From NCBI RefSeq assembly GCF_002196705.1, contig NZ_NADJ01000032.1, positions 1 through 64,000 of the forward strand: a DNA stretch of 64,000 nt. Direction: 5' to 3'. Of the stretch, positions 16,667 to 24,222 are shown in pieces. The notes beneath the pieces were generated by a model. That model did not search any database and was not told the origin of the DNA. It saw nothing but the letters and a program-made list of their open reading frames with translations. The number at the start of each line of letters is the position of its first letter. Position 1 is the stretch's first letter. The DNA comes from Desulfosporosinus sp. FKB (GTDB taxonomy: Bacteria > Bacillota > Desulfitobacteriia > Desulfitobacteriales > Desulfitobacteriaceae). A program made the translations under genes and the position numbers.

Positions 16667-16873
16667 CTAAAAGGCGTAATGATGTGTCAAAACGCGTCCT
16701 CTCAGGCTAATTTTCCGTGTGCATATTTCTTTCGCTAGCTGTTTTGCAGCAGCTCCTTGTTTAACGATGCCGCCTTCGTACGAACTACAATGGATCAGCT
16801 TATGCTCGGAAGCCTGTTCCATGAAAGCCTCTATGACGATGGCTCTGAAATGTCCTATCATTAAATTGATCAC
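16667..16873 (-). CDS. Possible small protein or gene remnant
   Basis: A 68-codon minus-strand frame with GTG at 16871-16873 and a weak SD (AGGAAG, far upstream). The composition looks protein-like, with the segment HCSSYEGGIVKQGAAAKQLAKEI. The stop is followed by a GCC/GGC hairpin and seven T's, as expected at a gene end. Upstream, another frame also reads plausibly before a stop, so it may be the 3' remnant of a longer gene. I cannot assign a family, and coding status is unproven. Confidence 0.25.
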   Translation of the reverse strand: MINLMIGHFRAIVIEAFMEQASEHKLIHCSSYEGGIVKQGAAAKQLAKEICTRKISLRGRVLTHHYAF

Positions 16874-17314
16874 TGTTTCTGTGATTTTCTTCCTGCAAAT
16901 TCGTGGAAAACCAGTCCAGTATCAAAAGGATTTAATAAAAGTAAGTAAATAATGATCATAGTAAAATCAAGAGCTATTTTTAATGATGGTTTACAATTCA
17001 ATTAACTCACTTCCTTAAAAGATTTTAAACAATCAATGTTATGTGCCTTAGTAATAACTATAAAGGGTCTTCCTGAAATTAATCTGAATAAAACCAAGAT
17101 TATAATCTGAAGAATTTTAGTACTTTGATTCACTCAGGAATAGCTCATTTCCTCATTCGTTTGGTGCCAAAACGTGCAAAGGAAATCCATTTTCTACAAA
17201 AGTATTGTACCTAACTGGTATGTTCTTATTCATAATTGGCACGATCTGAGTGGATTAGAACGGATTTGCGAAAAGTTATACACTAATACAACCTCAAATT
17301 AATACCCTCTTGAC

Positions 17315-17344
17315 TTGCTTGAAGCGTGTTACCTAAGGTATAAT
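17315..17344 (+). promoter_or_regulatory. Candidate promoter of yqeG
   Basis: TTGCTT (17315-17320) and a perfect TATAAT (17339-17344) with an 18-nt spacer lie 29 nt before the yqeG start codon. Confidence 0.5.
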
Positions 17345-17373
17345 TATGAAAAGTTCTATACTTGGAGGGTTCA

Positions 17374-17904
17374 ATGTTTGACTATTTTCGACCAACACTT
17401 CAAGCTCCTTCCATAGATCTCATTGTTGTTGAGCAACTTGTTCGAGATGGAATTAAGGGGCTCATTATCGATTTAGACAATACTATGACACCTTGGAATG
17501 ATGTCGAAGTGGGTCCAAAGGTTAGAGAGTGGTTTATCAAAGTCAAGGCGGCCGGCATTTCTGCCTGCGTCGTATCGAATAATAAGAAGCGACAACGCGT
17601 GGCAGTTGTTGCGGAACGGTTAGGGATTCCTTTTGTTTTTGGAGCGACAAAGCCGCGCAGAAGGGCTTTCCGTGCGGGATTGGAATTGTTAGGTACAGGG
17701 CAGAATGACACAGCTGTTATAGGCGATCAGTTATTCACAGATATTCTAGGCGGAAATCGGCTCGGCCTCTATACGATTCTCGTGACCCCCATTAACGATC
17801 GCGAATTTATTGGAACGCGGATTATGCGGCGGATGGAAAAGGTCCTTGTTTGGCTGATGAAACATTTTGCCCCTGCCAAACCGTATAGTCCCAAAATACA
17901 TTAA
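17374..17904 (+). CDS. YqeG-family HAD-IIIA phosphatase
   Basis: A 176-residue HAD-superfamily hydrolase of the YqeG type. Motif I DLDNTMTPW carries the nucleophilic Asp, motif II CVVSNN the Ser, and the C-terminal GDQLFTDILGG the Mg-binding Asp pair. Family members are related to phosphatidylglycerophosphate phosphatases; the substrate here is not known. ATG 17374 follows GGAGG at 4-5 nt; an upstream TTG in frame overlaps the SD. In many Firmicutes it precedes aroE, as it does here. Confidence 0.9.
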   Translation: MFDYFRPTLQAPSIDLIVVEQLVRDGIKGLIIDLDNTMTPWNDVEVGPKVREWFIKVKAAGISACVVSNNKKRQRVAVVAERLGIPFVFGATKPRRRAFRAGLELLGTGQNDTAVIGDQLFTDILGGNRLGLYTILVTPINDREFIGTRIMRRMEKVLVWLMKHFAPAKPYSPKIH

Positions 17905-18002
17905 GAACTATAACAACAAGGGAATGGGTCAGCCATTCCTTTTTCTCTATTGTGGTGACTCATTGTCAACAATAATTTAATCGTTGATAAGGGATGGATG
18001 TT

Positions 18003-18836
18003 ATGGAAAAACATTTTGCTGTGATTGGGAACCCCATTGGGCATTCTTATTCGCCGGCAATGCATAATGCGGGCTATAAATATCTGGGTATTGATGCGCA
18101 ATACCATCGTTTTCAAGTGCCCCCTGATCGTTTGGCTGAAGCTGTCAAAGGTTTGTGTGCCTTAGGTTTTAGCGGCTGGAATGTTACACTTCCTCATAAG
18201 GAGACTATTATTCCGTATCTCGATACCCTTACGCCCCAGGCAAAGCGAGCCGGTGCCGTGAACACCGTAAAGATTCTTGATGGGGAAAAGATAGGTCATA
18301 ATACGGATGGGGACGGATTTATCTGTTCCATCGAGAGTGAGCTTGGGGAATTTACGGACAAAAGGGCAGTTGTTCTAGGTGCCGGAGGCGCTTCGAAAGG
18401 GATCGCTTTAGCTCTCGCAGCCAAAGGTATGCACGTACATATTCTTAATCGAACACCTGAAAAAGCGGCAGAGCTAGTTAGAATTCTGGATTCTAAAGGT
18501 GGTAGGGGAAGTTTTGGCGAATTTAAGCCGGGAGATTGGCTGGAGGACGTTGACCTATTAGTTCAGACAACCTCCTTGGGCTTACGTGGGGAACCATTTT
18601 CCTTTTCACTGGAAGGTATTTGCCCAAAGGCATTGGCCGTTGATATTATCGTAACCGTTCAGGGAACTTCATTTCTGCAAGAAGCTAAAAAGTTGGGATG
18701 TCGTGTCTTAGATGGAACCGGCATGCTTCTCCATCAAGGAGCTTTGGCTTGGGAATTTTGGCTGGGCGGACAGGCGCCAATTGAGGTTATGCGTAAAGGC
18801 CTGCAAGATCAGATGCAGCAGCGGGAGTGGTTATAA
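18003..18836 (+). CDS. aroE: Shikimate dehydrogenase
   Basis: It reduces 3-dehydroshikimate to shikimate with NADPH. The 277-residue protein has the N-terminal substrate site GNPIGHSYSPAMHN and NVTLPHKE (catalytic Lys), and the Rossmann segment VVLGAGGASKGIALAL followed by LNRTPEKA typical of NADP binding. ATG 18003 follows AAGGGATGG; the ATG nine bases upstream abuts that SD. It is the first shikimate gene of the cluster and precedes a pilin-like gene by 21 nt. Confidence 0.95.
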   Translation: MEKHFAVIGNPIGHSYSPAMHNAGYKYLGIDAQYHRFQVPPDRLAEAVKGLCALGFSGWNVTLPHKETIIPYLDTLTPQAKRAGAVNTVKILDGEKIGHNTDGDGFICSIESELGEFTDKRAVVLGAGGASKGIALALAAKGMHVHILNRTPEKAAELVRILDSKGGRGSFGEFKPGDWLEDVDLLVQTTSLGLRGEPFSFSLEGICPKALAVDIIVTVQGTSFLQEAKKLGCRVLDGTGMLLHQGALAWEFWLGGQAPIEVMRKGLQDQMQQREWL

Positions 18837-18857
18837 AAAAACAAAAGGAAGAGAGCC

Positions 18858-19292
18858 ATGTCACAGACAGGGGACAAAGAGTACGGATTTACCCTTCTGG
18901 AAATGTTGTTGGTATTGACACTCTTGGCGGGAGCGGGCTATGCACTGCTCGTCAAGCTTCCCAATCGATGGGAGCAGGATCGACTATCCCTTGTGACAAC
19001 TCAATTATTAGAAGAGATTCGGGATGCCCGACAGGCTGCTTTGGCTGAAAATGATTGGTATCAAGTTAAGTTTTACACTCAAGGAGAACATCATTATCAG
19101 ATTTTCAAAGAGGGGACTAGAATCAAAGATATTTCTTTGCTGAAGGGCATCCGATTTCTCGGACAGCCGGACAATCTTTTATTTAATGCTTCTGGCAGAA
19201 GCGCAGGAACAACTATTATTTTAACTAACTCTTTTGGAGAGTGCCGAAGTGTTGTCGTTGCCCCTGTAGGGATGAGAATTCGAGAAAAGTGA
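18858..19292 (+). CDS. Type IV pilin-like protein (GspH/FimT type)
   Basis: A minor prepilin of 144 residues with a short leader ending YG and the cleavage/methylation motif G-FTLLEMLLVLTLLAG with Glu at +5, followed by a hydrophobic helix and a soluble C-terminal domain that begins with the LVTTQLLEEIRDARQAALAEN pattern of GspH/FimT. ATG follows AGGAAGAG. It lies between aroE and aroC, separated from the main pilus genes by the aroCKB block. It is likely processed by the PilD peptidase encoded at 28.8 kb. Confidence 0.85.
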   Translation: MSQTGDKEYGFTLLEMLLVLTLLAGAGYALLVKLPNRWEQDRLSLVTTQLLEEIRDARQAALAENDWYQVKFYTQGEHHYQIFKEGTRIKDISLLKGIRFLGQPDNLLFNASGRSAGTTIILTNSFGECRSVVVAPVGMRIREK

Positions 19293-19386
19293 ACTCGTTC
19301 AACTAAAATTTTTTATTTTGAGTGACATTCTCTATATTAATATATATTTAGCAAATTTTTTACTTTAGCAGAGGGAAGGGATTAGA

Positions 19387-20535
19387 GTGCGTTTTTTAAC
19401 CGCAGGGGAATCTCATGGTCAAAAGTTGATAGGGATAATTGAAGGACTTCCCTCAGGTATGAAGATTTCCAAAGAAATAGTCGATCGGGCTTTGAAAGAA
19501 CGGCAGCAAGGTCCGGGACGCGGGGGACGGATGGCTATTGAACAGGATCAAGTCCATTTTATTTCTGGAGTACGGGGCGGATTGAGCACCGGCGCTCCTC
19601 TGGCTATGGAAATTTTGAACCGGGATTGGGAAAACTGGGAGAAAATCATGACCTGGGAGGAAAAGGCAGATTTAGAAAGCCGAAGAGTGATGACTCCTCG
19701 TCCAGGTCATGCAGATTTGACAGGGGCTTTAAAATATCGTACAGAAGTAAGGAACATCCTGGAAAGGGCGAGCGCTCGCGAAACGGCAATGAGAGTGGCA
19801 ATCGGGAGTATTGTAAGGCAAGGCTTGTCCCAATTAGGAGTGGAAATTAGGGGGCGGGTGACCGCTGTTAGTGGTGTTCATGCTGAATTATCAGAGGATG
19901 CTGAGTATTGGCAGCGTGTTCAGCAATCAGAGTGGTCGGTGGGAGACCCTGTGGCCGAACGCCGAATGGGGGAACGTCTTCGGGCAGCTCGTGAGGAAGG
20001 AGAATCCTTAGGAGGCTTGTTAGAAGTCCAAGTTCTTCATCTTCCGGCAGGACTAGGTTCTCATGTACAATGGGATCGTAAACTCGATGGAAGATTAGCT
20101 CAAGCTGTTCTTTCTGTACAAGCTATTAAAGGAGTCTCTTTTGGTATAGGTTTTGATGCCGGAGAAAAAATGGGTTCCTTGGTACATGATCCAATAGGAT
20201 ATCGGCCGGGTCAAGGGTTCTACAGGGAGTCAAATCATGCCGGAGGAATTGAGGGAGGGATGAGCAACGGAGAGGCGATTGTTCTCCACGCTGTCATGAA
20301 ACCAATTCCTACTCTTTATAAACCGCTGAATTCTGTTCATCTTGAAACAAAGGAAATCGTCAAAGCAAGTGTGGAGCGCTCTGATGTTTGTGCAGTTCCG
20401 GCCGCTTTGGTGGTTTTGGAACATGTTGTTGCTTGGGTCATAGCAGAAGCAATTTTGGAAAAATTTCCCGCAGACAGTTTTCCAGAGTTAGAAGCCTCTT
20501 GGCAGACTTATCAAGAATATCTAAAGAATATTTAA
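19387..20535 (+). CDS. aroC: Chorismate synthase
   Basis: It converts 5-enolpyruvylshikimate 3-phosphate to chorismate with reduced FMN. The 382-residue protein has the signature GESHGQ near the N-terminus, RQQGPGRGGRM, and later GGIEGGMSNGE. It starts with GTG 19387 behind AGGGAAGGG. It is followed at 27 nt by aroK. Residue count and motifs are normal for the family. Confidence 0.97.
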   Translation: MRFLTAGESHGQKLIGIIEGLPSGMKISKEIVDRALKERQQGPGRGGRMAIEQDQVHFISGVRGGLSTGAPLAMEILNRDWENWEKIMTWEEKADLESRRVMTPRPGHADLTGALKYRTEVRNILERASARETAMRVAIGSIVRQGLSQLGVEIRGRVTAVSGVHAELSEDAEYWQRVQQSEWSVGDPVAERRMGERLRAAREEGESLGGLLEVQVLHLPAGLGSHVQWDRKLDGRLAQAVLSVQAIKGVSFGIGFDAGEKMGSLVHDPIGYRPGQGFYRESNHAGGIEGGMSNGEAIVLHAVMKPIPTLYKPLNSVHLETKEIVKASVERSDVCAVPAALVVLEHVVAWVIAEAILEKFPADSFPELEASWQTYQEYLKNI

Positions 20536-20562
20536 AATTACAGGGAGAGAGGAAGAAGCTCC

Positions 20563-21090
20563 ATGAGGAACATCGTTCTCATTGGATTTATGGGAACCGG
20601 CAAAAGTACAGTTGGCCGGCGCTTAGCCCAGGCACTGGCATGGAATTTTGTCGATACGGATGCTGAAATCGGAGAAGTAACAGAATTAAGTGTGAGTGAA
20701 ATCTTTCGGCGTTATGGAGAGACCCGCTTTCGATCTGAAGAAAGGATCGTCGTCGCACGACTGGCTCAGGAGGATGAACTTGTTATAGCTACCGGCGGGG
20801 GGACAGTATTGAATTCGTCAAATTGGGGTGTTTTGGCGGAAAACGGAGTTATCGTCAGTTTGTACGCCTCGCTGGACGTGATTCTCGATCGAATCGGCCA
20901 TAAAAATGACCGCCCGCTTCTCAGAAGTACTCATGACGAAATTGAAAGATTATTTCTGGAACGGCAGCCATTTTACGAAAAGGCCGATTTTACCGTTGAT
21001 ACAACATTTAGAACTATTGAGGAAGTGGTGGGCGAAATCCTGGCTCACCTGGGAAGGATGGCTGTCCATGAGTTTACCAGAAAAAATTGA
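20563..21090 (+). CDS. aroK: Shikimate kinase
   Basis: It phosphorylates shikimate at O3 using ATP. The 175-residue protein has P-loop GFMGTGKST (8-16), DTDAEIGE (Asp binding shikimate), GETRFRSEE, ATGGGTVLNS and the lid region NDRPLL. Its final 23 nt overlap the start of aroB, suggesting translational coupling. The SD is GGAAG before ATG. Confidence 0.96.
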   Translation: MRNIVLIGFMGTGKSTVGRRLAQALAWNFVDTDAEIGEVTELSVSEIFRRYGETRFRSEERIVVARLAQEDELVIATGGGTVLNSSNWGVLAENGVIVSLYASLDVILDRIGHKNDRPLLRSTHDEIERLFLERQPFYEKADFTVDTTFRTIEEVVGEILAHLGRMAVHEFTRKN

Positions 21091-22162
21091 GGTTGCAGCG
21101 AAACAAAGATATCCGGTTTATTTAGGAGCTGCGTTGGAAGAGTTGGGAGATAATTTGCATTCTCTGTCCGATAAAATCCAACATATTCTTGTCATCTCAC
21201 ACAAGAAGGTCTCAGATCTTTATCTGGAGCGGCTTCTGAAGGGGCTGGAGGATTACCGCGTTGATTTGTTAACCGTACCGGAAGGGGAAGAGGAAAAGTC
21301 TCTGGAACGTCTGAGCCGGCTGACAACAGCTGCTCTGGACTGCGGCGCAGATCGGAAAACGTTAGTTATTGCCTTAGGCGGCGGGGTTATCGGAGATTTA
21401 GCCGGTTTCTTTGCCAGCGCATTCATGCGAGGTGTTCGTTTCCTTCAAGTTCCTACAACGTTATTAGCTCAGGTAGACAGCAGCATTGGCGGTAAAGTTG
21501 CCGTCAATCATCCGGCGGGAAAAAATATTCTGGGGGCTTTTTATCCGCCGCTTGCTGTCTGGACAGATTTTTCGACGTTAAATAGTTTGCCTTGGAATGA
21601 AGTTGAAAATGGCTTGGCGGAAAGTATTAAACATGCTTTGATAGATGATGAGGATCTTTTTGTTTTTTATGAGACTCAGGTCGATAGTATCAGGCAGCGA
21701 GATCCTGCAATTTGGCGTGAGATGGTAACACGGTCCGCTTCAATTAAAGTCAGAATTGTATCTCAAGATGAACGGGAACAAGGCATTCGCCGTTTGTTGA
21801 ATTTAGGCCATACTTTTGGACATGCTCTGGAAACGGAAATGAATTATCGCGGCGTGACTCATGGCCAGGGAGTCAGCATAGGTATCGTTGCCGCGGCTTA
21901 TCTAGCCAGTGCTAAGGGATTTCTCACTCTGACAGAGGTTGAAAGAATTAAACAGCTGCTTCAACGTTATGACCTGCCGACGTCGATTGAAAAGCAAGAC
22001 CCTCAATCTTTGTTGCGGCGAATGCAAACAGACAAGAAAAATCAGGGTGGCCGCAAAATTCTTGTTCTTCCCCAAGGAATCGGGAAGTCAGTGGTTTCTG
22101 AGGATTGTACGGATGACGAGATTCTGGCGGCTTGGCATAAAATTATTGTGGAAAACAATTAG
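21068..22162 (+). CDS. aroB: 3-Dehydroquinate synthase
   Basis: It forms 3-dehydroquinate from DAHP using NAD+ and a divalent metal. The 364-residue protein carries EGEEEKSLE, GGGVIGDLAGFFAS (NAD binding), PTTLLAQVDSSIGGK, NGLAESIKHA, and the metal ligands NLGHTFGHALE and HGQGVSIG. ATG 21068 is chosen (SD AAGGA at 9 nt). A frame reading further upstream lies within aroK and would add a non-family N-terminus. A terminator follows. Confidence 0.96.
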   Translation: MSLPEKIEVAAKQRYPVYLGAALEELGDNLHSLSDKIQHILVISHKKVSDLYLERLLKGLEDYRVDLLTVPEGEEEKSLERLSRLTTAALDCGADRKTLVIALGGGVIGDLAGFFASAFMRGVRFLQVPTTLLAQVDSSIGGKVAVNHPAGKNILGAFYPPLAVWTDFSTLNSLPWNEVENGLAESIKHALIDDEDLFVFYETQVDSIRQRDPAIWREMVTRSASIKVRIVSQDEREQGIRRLLNLGHTFGHALETEMNYRGVTHGQGVSIGIVAAAYLASAKGFLTLTEVERIKQLLQRYDLPTSIEKQDPQSLLRRMQTDKKNQGGRKILVLPQGIGKSVVSEDCTDDEILAAWHKIIVENN

Positions 22163-22204
22163 ACCACACACGTGAATAAAACTTAATTAGCTTCGCGGCT
22201 TTGA

Positions 22205-22250
22205 AGATTCGGCTCGGATATTAATTTCCAGTCGGATCTTTTTGTTTTTT
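22205..22250 (+). terminator. Terminator after aroB
   Basis: AGATTCGGCT (22205-22214) pairs fully, with G-U wobbles, with AGTCGGATCT (22230-22239), followed by a T-rich tract. Confidence 0.7.
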
Positions 22251-22417
22251 CTTGCTAAAATGTGGAGCTAAACTGAAGATGTCGTTGGAAAATGAAAAAG
22301 AACCGTTAATAAACATATAATGAATAAAGATGTGTCGACGTCAAAAGGAGTTTTAAAATAGATAGAGAAGTTTAAAGGAAAATCGAGGTAATCCTCGATC
22401 TGAGGAGACGAATAACT

Positions 22418-22786
22418 TTGAATAGAATTATGACACTAAAAAGAGTGAAGAATGTACAAATGGGTTTTACCCTTTGGGAACTTATGATTGTTCTTTGTTT
22501 AATGGGAGTTCTTTTAGGTACAGCTGTTCCTCACTTCTATTCGTCTTCTAACTCTGTAAGATTAGAGGCCGATCTGGCTAATCGCGAAGAAATCGAAGGT
22601 GCCGCTCAGTTATATCGAATTGATATCGGAACCTTTCCCGTCAGTGTTTCTGATTTAGTCAATTTGCCTGATGATATAAAGGGATGGAGAGGACCGTATT
22701 TGCCTGAAATCCCCGTAAACCCTTTTGACCCTAAGGTGGGCTATCAAATTGACAACTTGGGGCAGGTCATAACTATCAATAATTGA
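22418..22786 (+). CDS. Type II secretion GspG-like / pilin-like protein
   Basis: A 122-residue prepilin with leader ...QMG and motif G-FTLWELMIVLCLMG (Glu +5). The soluble domain follows the GspG plan: LADLANREEIEGAAQLYRIDIGTFP...LVNLP... GWRGPYLPEIPVNPFDPKVGYQ. The start is TTG 22418 behind GAGGAG; ATG 22430 is an alternative. It opens the main pilus gene block downstream of the aroB terminator. Confidence 0.85.
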   Translation: MNRIMTLKRVKNVQMGFTLWELMIVLCLMGVLLGTAVPHFYSSSNSVRLEADLANREEIEGAAQLYRIDIGTFPVSVSDLVNLPDDIKGWRGPYLPEIPVNPFDPKVGYQIDNLGQVITINN

Positions 22787-22987
22787 TGATCAATAATAAG
22801 TGAATGAAACACGTAAGGTTTTAAAAGATAACGATTAATTAGCAGTCGAGTACAAAAAAAGAGAGTTTCCAGACTATCGGGAGAAGGAAGGTTGATAATG
22901 AAGTAACAAGAAAAGCTAAAGAAGGGAAAACATAAATACCGGGAAGGTGGTAAGACGAGAGATTATCGATATTTTCAGGGTTATATT

Positions 22988-23341
22988 TTGTTGGATGTTT
23001 TATTGGCAGTCTTCCTTTTTTCTTTAGGGTTTGCCGCTCTGTATGGATTATACGAAAGAGCCTTAGTCGAAGCGCATCAGTCCTTATCCCTAATGGAAGC
23101 CGCAAATCTAGCTCAAAAGAAGATGGAGCAGTTAGCGGCTCAAAGCTGGAGAGACAATATCGATGCACAGCGTTGCCTGCCAGGAGGAATAGTAGAGGGA
23201 AATGAAGGAAACTTTCAGTGGCGGATCGATTCCAACTGGGATGATATCCCCCAATTATTGAGAGTTAAGGTGAATGTACACTGGATTGAAAGAGGAACTT
23301 CAGAATACTACCAAATAGAGAGTTTATTTGAGGTTGAATGA
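22988..23341 (+). CDS. Minor prepilin, GspI/PilV-like, with upstream in-frame stop
   Basis: The intact frame encodes 117 residues starting within the hydrophobic helix (LDVLLAVFLFSLGFAALYGL), followed by the GspI/PilV pattern MEAANLAQKKMEQLAAQSW. The natural protein should begin earlier: reading back in frame gives RYFQG-YILLDVLLAV, a prepilin cleavage site with Asp at +5, and a good SD (AAGGAAGG) before ATG 22898. However, codon 3 of that ATG is TAA (22904-22906) and no ATG, GTG or TTG lies between. The TTG at 22988 would delete the leader. The gene is therefore a recent pseudogene, a read-through case or a sequence error. Confidence 0.65.
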   Translation: MLDVLLAVFLFSLGFAALYGLYERALVEAHQSLSLMEAANLAQKKMEQLAAQSWRDNIDAQRCLPGGIVEGNEGNFQWRIDSNWDDIPQLLRVKVNVHWIERGTSEYYQIESLFEVE

Positions 23342-23342
23342 C

Positions 23343-23864
23343 GTGAAAAACAAAAACGGGTTCACTCTTTTGGAGGTATTGAGCGGATTACTGATTGCCG
23401 GAATAGTTTTAATTAGTGCCTTAAACCTTTTGGAAGGTATGTGGAAAGGAGCACGCACTCTAAAAGGTCAGTTGGAGGCCCAATATGCTCTTTTGACTGC
23501 CGGTAAAACAGTGAGTGATGAGATTCGGCGGGCAAAATCTGTCCAATGGGTCAAAGAAACTTGTGAATTGAAGCTCATCTCGTCAATTATTGAGGATGAG
23601 AATCCCTTACAAATTGTCGATTCCTATTTTGTAGCTGATTTGGATTCCGATGGAATAAGGGATCTGTATTGGAAGCATATGGGTGTATCTCAGCCAATTG
23701 CAAGCTTCTTGACCGGTTGGGAAAGCGTGGAGGTGGAGCCGGGATTGTGGGAAATAGTTCTAAAGGTGACTGTCGACAAGCAGAGTGTCACGTGGAAACA
23801 AGTTGTCCGCCAGCGTGTTTATCCCAGCACATCTTCACAAAGTGTTGCTCCAGAGGCTTCGTAA
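23343..23864 (+). CDS. Prepilin-type protein (GspJ/PilW-like)
   Basis: A 173-residue minor prepilin with a very short leader VKNKNG and motif G-FTLLEVLSGLLIAGIVLISALN (Glu +5). The remainder is a pilin-like soluble domain with an LKGQLEAQYALLTAGKTVSDEIRRAKS stretch, as in GspJ/PilW. GTG 23343 lies 9 nt after GAGG and 1 nt after the previous stop, indicating translational coupling. The next gene overlaps its end. Confidence 0.82.
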   Translation: MKNKNGFTLLEVLSGLLIAGIVLISALNLLEGMWKGARTLKGQLEAQYALLTAGKTVSDEIRRAKSVQWVKETCELKLISSIIEDENPLQIVDSYFVADLDSDGIRDLYWKHMGVSQPIASFLTGWESVEVEPGLWEIVLKVTVDKQSVTWKQVVRQRVYPSTSSQSVAPEAS

Positions 23865-24220
23865 GTCCTCTTATCCTTTTGCTTTTAGCTTCCTTTTCGG
23901 GATTGGGAATGGAAGTGTATTTGAAGGCGAATTTAGGAAAGAGAATGGTCAGGAGAGAGACCCAGAGCCGACAGGCGCTTTATATGGCTGAAGGAGGAAT
24001 CGAATGGGCGAAGGCTCATTTGCTGTCTGATTTTGGACTGCGCCGTGGAGAGGTAGTATTTGACATGGGGCAGGCAGCTATCTTCATCGAGAGCAGCGGA
24101 GATGACTATAAAGTCATCTCCGAAGGGCGTTCAGGTTTAGCTGTCCGTAGAATTGAGGAAATCCTGCAAGAGGAAACTGGGAAATGGATTGTTAAAAGTT
24201 ATCAGGAGTTACATCAGTAA
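23792..24220 (+). CDS. PilX/GspK-like minor pilin (start uncertain)
   Basis: The frame encodes a protein with a basic Cys-containing leader (TKCCSRG), a hydrophobic segment FVSPLILLLLASFSGLGMEVY lacking Glu at +5, and the PilX hallmark RRETQSRQALYMAEGGIEWAKAHL. GTG 23792 is the most reasonable start (142 residues) though it overlaps the upstream gene by 73 nt and has no strong SD. Absence of Glu +5 is a known feature of tip-located minor pilins such as GspK/PilX. Part of the pilus operon. Confidence 0.68.
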   Translation: METSCPPACLSQHIFTKCCSRGFVSPLILLLLASFSGLGMEVYLKANLGKRMVRRETQSRQALYMAEGGIEWAKAHLLSDFGLRRGEVVFDMGQAAIFIESSGDDYKVISEGRSGLAVRRIEEILQEETGKWIVKSYQELHQ

Positions 24221-24222
24221 TT

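Larger units (their letters stand above)
16251..17373. other. Sparse ~1.1 kb region
   Basis: AT-rich sequence between the receiver gene and yqeG. It holds a GTAAGCA/TGCTTAC hairpin near 16351-16374, a possible small minus-strand frame (16667-16873) and the yqeG promoter at its right end. Otherwise I see no gene; short plus-strand frames here have no SD. Confidence 0.5.

Noticed and set aside
16719-16952. Plus-strand frame in the sparse region
   Set aside because: It is antisense to the more protein-like minus-strand frame and has no SD.
22839-23168. Minus-strand frame across the GspI-like gene
   Set aside because: It is a shadow of the prepilin frame, whose MEAANLAQKKMEQL pattern is clearly coding.
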